Part shown: one piece after another, positions 24,919 through 38,489 of the stretch
Layout: each line of letters begins with the position of its first letter
How positions within the stretch are numbered: the stretch's first letter is position 1
NCBI RefSeq assembly: GCF_002443255.2
Contig: NW_019211455.1
Coordinates: forward strand, 29,908,444-29,972,443
Source of the DNA: Varroa destructor
Lineage: Eukaryota > Arthropoda > Arachnida > Mesostigmata > Varroidae
Direction: 5' to 3'
DNA length: 64,000 nucleotides
Notes under the pieces: generated by a model
Database searches by the model: none
Told to the model about the DNA's origin: nothing
What the model saw: only the letters and a program-made list of their open reading frames with translations
Position numbers and translations under genes: made by a program

Positions 24919-24950
24919 GCGGCGGCGGCGGCAGCAGCAGCAGCAGCAGG
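24919..24950. repeat. (GGC)n(AGC)n trinucleotide repeat
   Basis: GGC units run into AGC units. Depending on frame it would encode Ala, Gly/Ser or Gln-like runs. Two overlapping frames use it (24877-25083 and 24885-25112), giving poly-Ala and Gly-Ser. The second reaches a donor-like AAAAAG then GTAGGA at 25110. That could mark an exon, but the repeat itself explains much of the openness. Confidence 0.9.
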
Positions 24951-25112
24951 AACTCAGGTTGCGCCTGTATCAAATTCAGCTTTCTACTCTCTTCAAGCTA
25001 TTTCAAGATGGGTCCCGTTTTTGCGCGATGCGTCACCGTACCCTACAATTATTTATGGCGAATACTTCGGGTGGAGGTTGTGAACAACGCTGTCGTTGAA
25101 CGAAAAAGGTAG

Positions 25113-28100
25113 GAATTACTGCTATCGCCCCCAGGCCTCAGTGAACAGGTGATTGGCCTGCCCGTTGCAGTGCAAGTGAAGTGACTATTCTGGGCGGCAA
25201 GAGAAAAAAACTTTGTTATACTTTAGTGCGTTTTAGAGATGCGTTTAAGAGTACCAGGCTCTTATAAGGGGCTATAATAAATCTATTCTTCTGGTGGATC
25301 TTGCATCATCTGTTATATTCGAAGCTATATACACGCATAATTACCGTTTAGAGAAAAGCAATAGAAGGAGTCGGTGAGTGGCGTGCTGCGTGCGCCTGCC
25401 ACGCAAAAAGCGTGATGTTTGAGAAACGCTTTTCTGACTTCACTAATAGTAATAGAAAATGGAATTATTCCTAAATAAATATGAGTCATTTTCCCTTGTC
25501 TCTCTGTTTTGTTTTGAGGCAATACGGATGCAATATGTGTTTCGACACAATCGCCACATATAGATGCGCTAATAAATAAATAATCAATATTTATTGAGCC
25601 CACTGTTAGTGGTGTGACGTAAGGCCTAAACGTATTTGTGTACATATATCACGTGATTGTACCAGCGCTAAATGTACATTGATGTTGATAATTGGTTCGA
25701 AGCAACAAGGCACGAAAAATTGACACTTACCATGGTTATAAAGGAATAGTAGAAAATTATTTACATGTAAAGGATAGCGTGACAAGCTACTCAACTTCAT
25801 AATTCACTTTTCTATAAAAAAAAAAGTTGCATATTCAAATTTTCAGTTGCACGACGGCTACCTCCCGGGCATTTCTGTAGTTCAGCCTTATACTCCATAC
25901 TACTTGGCACTTAACCATCTTGCGATTTATCTTTCTGTTCTATATAAAAGGACTTTGTAATCGATTCAGTTTTGTGATGACCTGTATAAGGAAGTCACAC
26001 TCCGGTCTGGCACCCTTGAGGATAAACGTCCATCGAAAATCTGGCTTTAATAAGCGGTACCGTAACAAATTTATTGGCTACCTCTACGAAATCGCATAGA
26101 CCACAACGCAACACAAAAGTTATTTAATATGATTCGTCCGTGTGCTAATATCGGTAAGAATTCTGCGATGTAGTCGGCGGTTATGTGACAGACAGACACC
26201 TAACCATACATTTACCATGGCATCGTCTGACAACAGAGGGAATGGCAAATCTTATCTTTCTAACCCAGACACGTCAGCTAGAACGCTAACTTATCAATTA
26301 GAGTAAATAGGTGATAACGACGCTTTCATCGTGATGAACGTTACTCACCTATTTTATTGCGTGGGCGGTAAGTAAGTAACGACATGTAATTTTTTTGTGG
26401 CTTATATTGCCTGGTAAAAAAAAGCGAATTGATTTTCTTTAATCTTTGCAGTATGGGAAATTAGAGCAGGTTTAGACTCTGCTGTGATATTACTGAAAGT
26501 TCCCTAGTACGGTAACTACGTAAAGATGGGCATGCATACGTACGGTGATGAGTATATTTATGACCTGTTGAGCAACTAGCGCCGCGATCAAGCCAAGGGC
26601 GAAACGATTTCTGTTTGGAACTTCTTCGGATTGGTTTCTCGAGAGCAAGTTAATTTACACATCGTTAAAAGTGACTGGATTATTAAGTCTTTACCGGAAT
26701 TTCTAATTTCAGTTATTATCAACTCACAGGATACGATAGTGGATAGAAATTCAGAACGTATATCTACTCTACATGCATATTATATCAATATTAAGTCTCT
26801 GCTTATACTAGGTAAAAAAACGATGCCCGTCTTGTGCAAGAGGTAAGGCTTCTACTTGAGACGTCTCACATGGCCTGCTGGTCCCGACACTGCGATTTGT
26901 TCGCGTGTTTGTTTTGTCGGGTAAAGAAGTTAACAATAGTTCTTCTTTGATGGCTATTAGCTTTTAGTTATATTCGATGCGATCCTAATTTCTGCAATCA
27001 TCGAACGTTACAAGACGTTGGCCATTTCCTGGGATTCGCTGGAAATCTGCTTAGTTACGGCGCTAAGTATAGGTTGCAACTAAACTGGCAAGTCCTATTT
27101 CGCATGAATGTATTAACGTATACAGGCACCAGCGTAGGACAACCGGCGGTTACTTTGAGTTCTAACATATTCTAATAATGTTCTAGCAGGCTGATATGTC
27201 GACTGGTATGGAAGCCCCCGACTTATAAGTTGACCATAGAGAAATGGATATGCCTTCTATAGCCTTATCTGTCTTTAACAGCGGTCATTTCAGTAACAAA
27301 ACTAGCAGTAATTGAATTAAGATGATTCGAGTAATTTAGTTGGGCCCGCTAGCCACCGTGTTTTTCACTCTTCTTTTATACTATCGCGTTCCCTTTAGCA
27401 GTGAACACGCTATTTGTCCTAGGTGGTTCGTTGTAATTGATTACTAATTCTCTGGGTGCTAGCATCAAGAAGTGGCATCGCCATGTCCTACCTTTCTCTC
27501 TTTTGTGTTGTCTCTTGACTCTTTTAGCCGTTCACGTTCGATTTCGTTCCCTCGTTCCAGCGAAGCGCACCAAGAATAACTTCATTTGAAGCGACTTCCC
27601 GCTGTTCTGTTTTTTGCAGGGCCTTATTGGCTTAGATTTAGCAGTGATAGGGACTGGTTTAGGATGATCGTCGAAGGATCATGAAGTGCATCGGCAGTGT
27701 TCCCAAGCAGTGGTTGCCTGTCACAAGAGACAATGTTCAATATCGATCATAGTTAATATCAATGCCATGATAGGCCAGGTTCATCTGAGAGACAAGAACT
27801 AAACACTGAGTTGACAGCCCTTATGATAGGCCCAGTCAGACAAAACTAAGATATGACACATCTGTCACGGATATGCATTTTCACCAGAGGTATTCCTTTA
27901 TAATAGTTTGTCCCGTTATACTCCCCAGTTCTATTAAAAACTTGACCTCTGCCTGTTGCTGACATAACTCGCCGGTGGTAAACTAATTGATACTTTAGTA
28001 TTTATCCCTAAAACGGACTTTCTGAGAACCAATCGTGAAAGTCAAAAGGTGTTAATCGACATTATGAACCGATGCAAAAGCATACGGAATTTTTCTTAAC

Positions 28101-28730
28101 TACTATCAATATTAAAGGGCTTTGTCATCCAAAGCTTATATTAGGTAAATGCACAATACCTAGCAGTTAAGGAAATTGATTTGCTTAGCCAATTGGGTGC
28201 CGAAAGTTCTACATCCCACACTTTTCTTATCCTAGGAGAAGATAATGCAAGCTAGAAGAAAAGTTTACAACCATTCTCCTATTGTACTTGAGGTCGCATT
28301 GCGTAAAGTTCGCCAGGACAACATGAGTCAAGCTTTCGATTGTTAATTCTTTCAAATGCCTAAATGCACTACTAAAAATTAAATTCCAAATTAAAAAACA
28401 GTTAGTTTGAAAATGTCAAGTAGCATCGGTTTCTGTAACTTGCATATAGCGACACAATATATACTGGTGTCAAACAAGAGTTGTTACGACAGTCATCTAA
28501 ATTCTATCATAAAAAACAACAGGACCCAGTCCTGTTTATTATAAATAGCAACTGAGTAGATGTTGTGGGCAAAAACGAGTTGGTTTTTGTTAACTGTGCT
28601 GGCCCTTGGAATGTGGGTTTTTCTACTCCCTGGTAAGTTGATTCTTGCGAAAGAGCAGGCTGCTCCCTTCGCAAAGTGTTTTTTTTGTCCTTTCTTGAAC
28701 AAGATTTCCGTCTGTTGACTCCTATATCTC
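25113..28730. other. Unassigned DNA with one notable hairpin
   Basis: There is no supported gene. The 26631-26846 plus frame runs to a donor-like AGAG then GTAAGG but lacks an acceptor and any motif. A structured hairpin lies at 26304-26356. An 8-bp dyad AGAAAAGC/GCTTTTCT brackets 25352-25445. Confidence 0.5.
26304..26356. repeat. Long imperfect hairpin
   Basis: TAAATAGGTGATAACG (26304-26319) pairs with CGTTACTCACCTATTTTA (26339-26356), giving 16 pairs with two single-base bulges. The loop itself contains a second dyad, TTCATC/GATGAA. The whole forms a stacked hairpin of about 53 nt. It could be a structured RNA element, a remnant of a small inverted-repeat transposon, or chance. It is too short for a classical microRNA precursor. 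Confidence 0.6.
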
Positions 28731-29450
28731 ACTTTATTTGTGTCCTTGTCCTTTCTATTATAGTAACAATTGGGTGAAAGCCAAGGATGACACTAGTTTT
28801 GGTGCCACTAGTGTATTGGTAGTCGAAAAAGCTGCAGCAGCAGCAGCTGTGCCACACTTTATCGACGCCCTCTTACTAGTTTCTCTCCTCTTGGTCCTTA
28901 TCGAATTCCAGTGGGCAGTGGCGGCCATCCGCTCTGCGAGAGTCCAACTCGCCAGCTAGCTCTGAAAGAAATAGTTGCACCGATCGATGCTTCGAGCGTC
29001 CGGCCGTGAAGACCGTAAAAGTGCGGAAGTATCCGTTACTGCCGACGTAACCGCCTTCCGTCCATGAAAAATTCGACCGATCAGCGGCAACGGAAACTAG
29101 GGTCGGAACGCCGAAGCGTGCATATTGGAGCTGGGGGTCTAATGTATCTTGCAGGGGTAAGGGGTTCTGCTGGACTTGCTAAAGCAGATGCCGCTATGAG
29201 AGAAACGTTCAGTGGGTCGACAACGACATGAACTGCCCGAATGACACGGACACACGCATAAGCGACCATACGACGAAAGCCACAGAAAACGGGGACTGAA
29301 CGGAAAAACTGCAGAGAAAAAAACTGTGGAAGTACATACAACATCAGCGAAAGGAAAGAAATAGTTGAAAGAGCACATGCGATAAAGAAGAAGAAAGCGA
29401 TTGAAAAGGGCATTGTGTAACAACAGTCGACGTTCAGGAATCTCTAGTGT
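28730..29450. other. GC-richer island with overlapping frames
   Basis: A plus frame at 28738-28959 contains an alanine run encoded by a GCA repeat, then a hydrophobic LLLVSLLLVLIEF stretch. From 29080 the plus strand is purine-rich, which opens frames on the minus strand (29081-29456). No domain is recognised. It could be a leader or promoter region, as at 22440 and 40100. Confidence 0.25.
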
Positions 29451-29459
29451 TTTCACGGA

Positions 29460-32400
29460 TTTACGAGCCGGAATTTGTCAATAGTAACAGTGTCAGGTTT
29501 TAGAGGACTGCATACAGATCAAGCAGGCAGTGCAGTTCTTGGACAGAAGTCATCACCTAGATTTGGAAGCATTATATGTTATTCGGGGTCGTAATCTATT
29601 GAACTGAGGATCTGGGGTAGAATGGGGAGCAGAGGGATCCAAGCAATGGGGAAAACCAGGCTCCAAAAAAGAAGAGGAAAAAAGCTATTGAAAGTCCCTG
29701 ACCTCATCTGTGTCTTGTTCTCTTCGATTACTACCAATCGGTGTTAGCTGCTTTCGTATTCCACCGTACTGGCCATCACAGCCGTTGATCGAACGGCTGT
29801 TGCGGTATGTGTCGGGAATCGTTCTGAAGAGCGGCACACGGGCCGATACTTACCATCGGTTTTGCGAAAACGGTAGTTGGAGCATAAAGTATTATGGGGA
29901 GAGTTCGATAGGTTGAACAGGTGATCCGAATCAGCCAGGTCAGTGGACCTACCTGATGACAGTGTTGCTTTGAATGTCGTATAAGTTAAGGCGAGGCTTA
30001 CTTTCAATGACGCTGTTGTAGCTTGTCTCCAATTCAGACAGATATCGTTACCGTGCTCCTCTGTTTCCTCAAGTGATCAGCACTTTTTGATTTCGATTTA
30101 CCGTAATGGCAATCACGTCAGAGAAGGAACATCCCCCACTGGCTTCTAGCTCTAAGAGACAAAGTAAACATACTAGGAAATCTTGTTTGGTACAAATTAA
30201 CTGTACGCAAGATAGTACGCCGGTCTTAAGGCATACATTTCCTTTGATCGATGTTAATTTGCCGTGTAGGCTTGGGAAGATTAAGGGAATTGCTTTCTTG
30301 ACGATAGAGTCATTAAGCGTATCGTCAGTTTAGAGTTTCCGGGGGATGGCAAAGGTCGACCGTGTAGCTGCTCCGTGCAATTTTTTCAACTTTTGTATTT
30401 TGTTTCTACTGCTATCCTGATAAAACCTTTCACATAAAATTTAACAATATACAATCAAGCTGTGCCCATAGACCAAATTATCGTCTGTTTAATATCACTG
30501 GTTTCTATTTAATCCCAGGTTTAATCTGTCTACTTGAATCCAACAACCGTATCAAGTTGAATTAGTTTTTACTACCTTTTGGTAAATTTTAGGTAATCGG
30601 CGGCCAGGCCTCTGGCAGCAATTTCTAACTTATGAAATAAATTGTACTAACTTTTAGTGACTTGTGAATCTACACTGTAAACAGAAAGACCCACTTGGCT
30701 GTCACGTCGTGGTACCGGGTCTCATCGCAGAACGGACAAATTTAGTGATGAATCAGAATCATGGTATTCTATAAAAGTAGGTTGCGAGGGTTTGAATGCA
30801 AAAGTAATCTGCGAGACGCGCAAGCTAACAGAGTAAAACGGCCTTTGCTGAGACTACCCTTGCGGCCACAGTTCCCTGCATTTGTTTCAAGAATTGTTCC
30901 AAATTTCAATGCCGCTGATCTATGCAGAACCGTAAAGCCGATGTCTCTCGTTTAGTATACCATTCTGTGTTGTCCAACCCAAACGAACGTATTAGAACTG
31001 CCGCCAGGAGCGAGTGAAATGTCGCTACGGCAATGCTCCTTTCGCCGCTAAGCTTGGGGCGCCCGATATTGTTAACTTTTCTAGATGATGCTTGACGACA
31101 CAGAAAGTATTCAAATTACTCATAATAGAAGAAAAAGGTACACGATGTCATAGAAAAAATAGCAGCTAAAAGTAAAATGAAGAGATCCATAAGTCCAGTA
31201 AATATACTAACCAATAGGTTTACGACAACACTAAAAGCTCAACGAAGGAAACACAAAAAAAAACTTACTTGCGGAAGGACCTGGAAAAGAAAGTCTGTGC
31301 TCTTCCCTATATGTAAAGTACTAGACACTGTAAGAGCCGAGACCACCAATGTCAGTCCTCTTGTATATAACAGTTTACCATGGCAAGCCATTATTAGCAG
31401 ATAGAGGCGAGTGAATATTCAGCGATTTAGGGCAAATTATATTTCGAATTACTTTAAGGATTGGGGCAATTGAATGCAATACGTTCGTATACCACATGAC
31501 TACATGTGATCAACAGGCTTTAGTCTTAAAACCACATCTGTAGACCCATTTTCATCTACAACGAATACATATACCTCTTTATAAATATCATTTAAGCGTA
31601 CACAGGAGCGAAACTGTAACTTAACGCTAACGACACATTAACATGGACTGATGCGTGGGAAAATAACGACTTAAAATTAGTATTACGAAAATGCAAATTT
31701 CTCTTCAAGTAACAGGAAATGCGACGTTATGCAGCCAACACCTAAAGGCCAATCAACGAAGCTAGGCAACAAAATGTGATATATTAGAGTTTACTTATAC
31801 AGCTTTTTAGCTGTAGCTCGTGTGCTGAATGTACAAAAAACAAAGCTAAGAAAGTTTCGACAGAGGCGTTCAGAAGCGCGCTTCATTTCGATGGCCTAAA
31901 AAGGAAGACTGATATCGGCCGCAACTGAGCCTATCACTTGATTTGGCGTTGAGTTCTGGTGCCGTGATAGGAAGAATCAATAACATATAAAACACCAAGA
32001 CTTCGAAGCTTATAGAACTATCAGTACAACGGCCCTACTGGTCCTAGCGAGAACAACCCATAAAACCTAAAAGCAGCACATAGGTTATTAAATAGAACGA
32101 ATCAAAGCTAATGAAAGAAGACCAGAATTAGCTCGGTCGACAAATGCATGTTGAGTGTGACCTTTTCAAGACTGAAATAACAGGGTTCGAAGCTAAAACG
32201 CTAGTACCCAACAGTTGTAAATATTAAAACGTAAACGAGGAAAAACAGGAGATTTGACCTTTCCTCTTATATAGTTTCACTGTACCTGTCAAGATATTCT
32301 GCATCTAATTAATAGAGCCACATCAAGTACCAGTATCCACTGCTCAGAAATGATAGGGGCATATTTATTACGCACTCATTAACTGTTTTCTCCATAACAA

Positions 32401-33880
32401 GTGAGAGAAAACGTTATAGACACTGAATTGAAAGTAGCTAAAGAAATAAGCAAGCAGGTTTTTCGTGCTCCATTTTGCTGGACATGTGCGCGAACCGGCT
32501 TGTACAGGCCGTATTAAACGGTAAGCAACACCTTGGAAGGAGATCGCTTGAGAGATTATTGAGGGGCGAGCATGCCGTACAAGATACTGTATAATGGTCG
32601 TGCTGATTGCGCGACACGCTAAGGAAGAACAACCTGTGCTCCAAACGAAGTTTATCAGATGAGGAGGGACCGGATCAGAATGATCCCAATTGATCCGATT
32701 GCCCATGCCACCCCTTCACCAAGCTCCTAATGCTAATAAATGAAAATCCGGGTTGTTTTAGAGTGACGTATAAGAGAGGACTTGAGATTAGTATATGTAG
32801 TGCTGGTGCCGGCGGAATGGAGCCTGAACGCTACGGCTGAGCTCCACATTCGGCTTGCAATAAATACGTTTACATCGAAAGTTCTCAGCTAGTACGTATA
32901 TCCGAGTCAAAATTGATACTGCTAACCCGTGCAAAAAAGTTTGTCGAAGTATCTGTTTTTGCTTAGATACGCTGAAACAATTTGCAGATTTAAATTCTTT
33001 TTATGTACATTAGACAAACAGGGGAAAAGTGAATCAGTCATTAACGATCGGGATATCAGTTGAGACTATATGATCCTTCGAGTATCCGAGAGGGACAGCA
33101 AGAACTGTAAAAACTAGTACACCCAATTTGAACTGAAAATGGATAATTATTTTTGTTTAATCTGATTGTCATTTAATAGTCAGAAATCTTAAGGCAGCGT
33201 TGAAAGCAAGACCCAGCTTTAGTCAGGATATAATCAAACCAAGCAGTTGACCGTGCTGTTCTATAACGCAATCCGTCATTGTGATTTATTGTAGATTTTG
33301 GACTTTTACATAAGCCTTTAAGGAACGATGCCTGCTGTTGCTCGAGTAAAAAAAAAAAGCGCCGGCAAACAATATACGTTCTTTCCGCGTAGCTATTTTA
33401 TGTATATACATTATTGTTTTCCAAATAGACAAGGTTCCGAAACGAGGTAAGCTCACACGTTCAGCATATCCATCATAGTCACTAAGGCATATCTAGTCTC
33501 ACTTAGGCCTCCAACATAAGTGCGCAAAACGATTTTTAATCTGACGCTCGCTCGAATTTGAAAAAGGTCTAACCGTCTATAAGGCAATATTTTGAAACTT
33601 TGTAAATAGTCATAGTGATTAAACGGTATACCTCGATTACTTAGGCGTGAGACTAACATTTGTTTAGGTACAATATGAAAAAAAGCAAATAAATTTATAA
33701 GTATTGCACTAATCTTTACCATACACAACAATAATATAAAGCTAGAATAGTAATCCCCCTAACGCACGACTACGTTGTTTAACAAGGTTGTGCTTACGCA
33801 TCGTTATGGACCATGCTCCGACGTGCAGCTATCGGCCTCAACATAGTATTATGAATCGTCCAGGCTAACAAGGCACTACC
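29460..33880. other. Unassigned DNA
   Basis: Short frames (29710-29916, 30106-30333, 30761-30955, 31177-31404, 32368-32706 minus, 33453-33731 minus) have no recognisable motifs or convincing splice sites. No repeat of note was seen. Confidence 0.5.
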
Positions 33881-34711
33881 AGGTCGCTGCTACAGAAATT
33901 GTAGAAAAGGCTAGAGCAAAGGCTGGTGGGCAGGGAAGTAACAAGAAGCTGTTCTTTCGATCTACTAATTTACGATCTCCCACTTTCTATAGGCGCCTGT
34001 CCTGAGCTTAGCGCCGCCGTTGTTAGCCCGAATCGTATTCATTGCTTGGTTGCGGTGGACACGAACCTTGAAAAAGAAAGACCGAGTGATGGTGATAGCT
34101 CGAAAGGGATACTGACCCCTTTGCAGGTGGGAGCTAAAGTCGTTGGCTGAGGTGAGGCTGAAGGAGTATACGAGAAATTAGTTAATTAGCATACTAGTGG
34201 TTGTGGTAACCCTGGATATAGTAGCGGTAGTGATAGAAGTGGTAGAATAGGGTACTGAGAGCTGAGGCGAAGATCACTGCGGAGACATTGCCCCTGCAGA
34301 AGGAGGAGTCTAATAAGAGACGAGCGAAGTGGGAATGAGGCAGTCAGCTTGTCGACGATTTTCATACAGTAGCGTTATATTGTGAAAGAGTCTACCTATC
34401 TTTGAGCTGAATGCAATTAGTTATGCAGATTTTCAGGAGAGAAAAGCATGGCGTCAACAAAAAGATCCTATTCGGATGTAGGGAGCTGCTTAGAAGAACC
34501 GAGAAGAATCAGCTCGTTGAGAGCCAAAAGGTCGAGAAAGTTTGTAGGACGACAATTTACCCGTCAAATCGTCGCCGTTGAGCCAATTGTTATTATTGCT
34601 AAGAATAGAAATAACAATAACTCTAGTGTTCTATCTCAATTACGCTGTACCGTTCGTCATATTTGTTGTCCAAATAAAATTAGCTTACCATGTTGCTGCA
34701 CAGGAAAATAA
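33880..34711 (+). other. Purine-rich stretch with two weak frames
   Basis: The plus strand is rich in G and A from about 33890 to 34340. A 74-codon frame lies at 33926-34150. At 34448 an ATG in good context (AAAGCATGGCG) starts 87 codons beginning MASTKRSYSDVGSCLEEPRR and ending in a cysteine-rich tail. An acceptor-like ATTTTCAG lies shortly upstream of that ATG. No family is recognised. The second frame is the better candidate for a short coding exon. Confidence 0.2.
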
Positions 34712-34899
34712 TTGAGATCTTGGATTGATATTGCGGATAATTGTGAATAGTATTGATGTTCAACACTCTGGTTACTTTTCCAATAAATTCTAAAGACAAA
34801 ACATTTGTAATTATATAGGCTAAATGAGTTAATTGAAGGAATTGATTTGATGTCGGGATAAAAGCGTGAAAAAGATTTATTGTCCATATAATTTCTAGA

Positions 34900-35807
34900 T
34901 TTGCTTTAGATTATCACACCTTCTTTAACATCTTCATATCCGAAAAAACATTTTTTTCTAGTTTTGCAATGCAAAAATGTCATCTGCAATTGCGGAACTG
35001 CCTACCTACTCTTACTACGATGCGCTATAGATTCTGAGCCTAAATGTCTGGTTGAGCCTAAAATGGCAAAGCAGTCTTATGGATTTTCATTTTTATTCAT
35101 GATACTATAAAAAGACATGTGCGTTATGTTATTTTTCTTTTTAATTTTTGCATTTGCATTTTTACGATGGCACTCAATTAGGCGACTGTACTCCAAATAA
35201 TCGAACTGTAGTGTTCAATAAAACGAGGGTGAAGATACAGAGGTCAGGGTCCTCTTGCGCTCAAAAGCAGACTTTACGGACAAAGGCCTTTAACGGATGG
35301 GTTGGAGTCACTAACTCTTACCGACTACGGTGGCATTACGATTCACAAAGTGAGATTTTTAATTTAACGGACCTGGGAAAAATTGGCCAATAAGGCTCTC
35401 AAAGCGAAACGCATCCGTTTTCTACCTCATAACGTCTGTTTTCTACCTTCGCTACCAATCACAGCGCGAAATACATACATCTAACCTCAACGAGGTTATC
35501 AGCCTTAGATCAGGAGTAGGACCCATTACACATCGAGCAGGGTAGAATGATGTTTGAATGAATGGGTGCTTTTTTCGTCCTGCACTTCTTTCTGGGTATT
35601 TAGGTCCAGTTCACCCAGCTGTTCTTCGGCTTGCCACTTGTCTGCTCTTGAGCATCTTCCCGACGGTGTCGTGCTGGCGCAGCACTAAATACTAATTATC
35701 GCTAAGTTTACTATGTTTAAGTAAGATAAGGATCTAAACGTCGAGGCTAAAGGGTCGCCGCGATGTGGGAGAAGCAAGCTGGGGTTCTGAGTCTATACGA
35801 GTGGTGA
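34900..35807. other. Unassigned DNA
   Basis: A plus frame at 35148-35393 has no motif. Around 35660-35690 a small dyad GTGCT/AGCAC surrounds GGCGC. I see nothing else to support. Confidence 0.5.
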
Positions 35808-36007
35808 TGCCAAGACGACTCCGGTGATGTTACCGCTAAGCTTACTAGCGGGCTTTCTACCACTTCCCGTCGCCCGGCGGTGGTTGAAACGACAGGAGGG
35901 AGGAAAAAGGGGGCATCTTACGACGCTCTAACAACAGTAGACGACGAGGCTGCTGGTGGTGTCATAAAGAAATTACGTCTTGAACGTGACCGCCAGGAAG
36001 TTAACCC
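35808..36007 (+). CDS. Coding-like open stretch without start codon
   Basis: A 67-codon frame opens after TGA at 35805 and lacks an ATG. It has strongly protein-like content: CQDDSGDVTAKLTSGLSTTS, then VETTGGRKKGASYDALTTVD and KKLRLERDRQEVNP before TAA. A donor-like AACCC then GTAAGA begins at 36008, one codon before the stop. This would make it an internal exon or exon end. The acidic then basic pattern, with a final helix of K, R, E and Q, suggests a charged, possibly coiled segment. No family is recognised and no good acceptor was found, so chance is not excluded. Confidence 0.25.
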
Positions 36008-36019
36008 GTAAGAGGGCCA

Positions 36020-36782
36020 CGTTTTGGGTGGCGGAAAAATCGAAGGCCTCTTCTTAGTCTGTATGTATGTACCCTCAAGGGAAGACCAAAGAATGTTTTT
36101 GCACTTTTGTGTTTTACTGCAGTTTTATATGTATCATCGCCACATTCTCCCGGCACTTCCCGCGACGCAATTCGATTTGTCCGTCAGACCTCTATAGGAC
36201 TGTTTGGGCTGAAAGTGGGCAATCAACCCACGGAGAAACAGATGAAAAAACGATAAATTGTGTTGTTTGAAATGACTATTGCCGAGGTTGCAGAAAACAC
36301 TGTAGCTATTAAGTTCTTATGGCAATTTATATATTATATATATGAAGATAACCAATGACCTTGTGGTAGAAGCGTATCATAAAGAGTCTGCATTCAGAAT
36401 ATATATAATAATTAATTCATTCATTCAACCAAAATGAGGCAGATGCCTATTAGCGTTTACCGCTGATATTGGCGCAAATTAAGTAGACATGGTCACATTA
36501 AGCAGATTAAAAAAAAAAGTTATATGGTCTGATTTAACATTTCATAAGAACAATGTTTTAACAGATCTTGTTGCATGCACTATTCAATTATTGCTAACCC
36601 AAAGTAGCTCAACATGTATTTTAAGTTTTCTATTTTCCGAAGATCAATACACTTGTTTCTAAAAGTTGAAAAGTCACATAAAATTATAGTTATCTTCTAT
36701 TTTACTTAAATGCTTATAGTTTTTTTTTTTTGGTACGGTAACAGATTCCGATGTTTATAAACCGGACATTACGATTTTTTTT

Positions 36783-36821
<39 letters not shown>

Positions 36822-38357
36822 AGCACCTGAGTTTTAAGTAGTGATAATTTTACACCAGAATGAATTGTTTATTTGGTTACGTTTCGCAAATGTTCATAAT
36901 AGCTTTTCGCAGTCACCCAGTGAGACATAAAACTGTTTGGACGTAAGGATGTCCTTCTTGGATTCCTTTTACCTACAAATCTGCTGTGAGCTCTTTTTAA
37001 CTGAAGTTGATATTTGGTAGAGCATTACTAGCTTCATTATTGTGACGGGACCATCATATAACGCATATAGTTTTACTTCAGAACTACAGATGTTACTGGA
37101 ATTATGAATTTAGAAGCAGGGAGGTAGCTGAATTCATTTCTTCTATTCCGATTTGCAAAAATTATTGAATAGGTTAAAGCGATTCAGCAGGAAATAAAAC
37201 TAAAATTAAGAATTCTTGATCACAGAGTACTTCACCAAGCTGTTATTAACCTAATTCAAACAGTAAAAAAATTGGTACATCATATTCACCTTGATATAAC
37301 GGCCACCAAATATGAAGACTTTTTGACATTTATCGGACAGTGAATTAGCCATAGGTTATGTACGTGTATCACGGAAACGTTTTGACGTGATGTTGAGTGT
37401 AAGCGAAGCACATGATTCCCGTGACGACCTAACGTCAACAAAAACAGCGACAGGCGGGACACATGGCAGGGGACAGGTCTTGCAAACTAAACAAAGTTAG
37501 CACGATCTGTGTAATTCTTACCGATTCCACTAGCAGAATGTTATTAGGGTTTACCGAGTTACATGTTTATTATTCGGAGCCGCTCTCAATATACTTTGCT
37601 GAAGAGTAGGCCAACTTTGACGCATGATCTCCGGCAACGAACAATCACTGATTGAGTCAGCATTCCTGACAGGAGCTAATGGCAGGATCCATAAACAATA
37701 GACAGACGAACGGAAACGGGCATCGTCGAGAAGTAGAACGCACGACCTGCGGGAATAACAGTTAACGGTGTGGATGGAGTTCCTAGGACTAGACTACCTT
37801 AGAAGTTGTGTATCGTGTCATAACGGAGATCATGAGAAGATGTGTTGCTGCATTTTGTGCGACATTTTAGATTCCGTCATCTTCTATATGAAGGCTGAAA
37901 CGACTGCGAGGGTCAGAAATGTGGCTAGGACCTGTGTTCAACATTAGACAAAACCGTAACCGGGTGGAACAAAATCCGGGGCAAAGCCAAATTGGATCGA
38001 GATGCCCCAAAGAAGCATGCACCGCTTTTTGCTACAGTAGTACCGTACCTTAGATTCAGCTCTAGACTCAAAATACGAATTCCACAAAACGACATAAATC
38101 CTTTTTACTGAAAAATCCCTTTACAATTTAAACGAGAACCTGTGGAAGGCCAAATGATTTGTTTCTTATTACATGTTAAACCTTTTTAATAATAAGTTCT
38201 ACGTTCAATGAACTGATAAGGAATTCTTTTTTATTCACGCAGTATAGATAACCCTCTTCAAATCCAATCACCTTGGTACGTTGCATCTATATCCAGCAAT
38301 AAACATCATATTCGTAGATGAGCTTGTAGCTATTAAGTCTGAAAGAAAAACTTCCTA
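36020..38357. other. Unassigned AT-rich DNA
   Basis: It holds the AG microsatellite at 36784-36819, T runs at 36720-36731 and 36775-36783, and no supported gene. Confidence 0.6.
36784..36819. repeat. (AG)18 microsatellite
   Basis: Eighteen perfect AG units, directly preceded by a 9-base T run. Confidence 0.97.
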
Positions 38358-38489
38358 TTCCTACGTTCCTTTACTTGTTTACTTCTGATATACCGTTCAA
38401 AAGTGCCCTTCCTGCTTTATCAGCGTCCTGTAACAATGGTTTGTTGTGAATTGTTTCAACTCTAAAGTATTCCTCAAAGAAAATGTTTC

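Noticed and set aside
24877..25112. Poly-alanine or Gly-Ser protein
   Set aside because: The frames owe their openness largely to the GGC/AGC repeat. One donor-like site is not enough.
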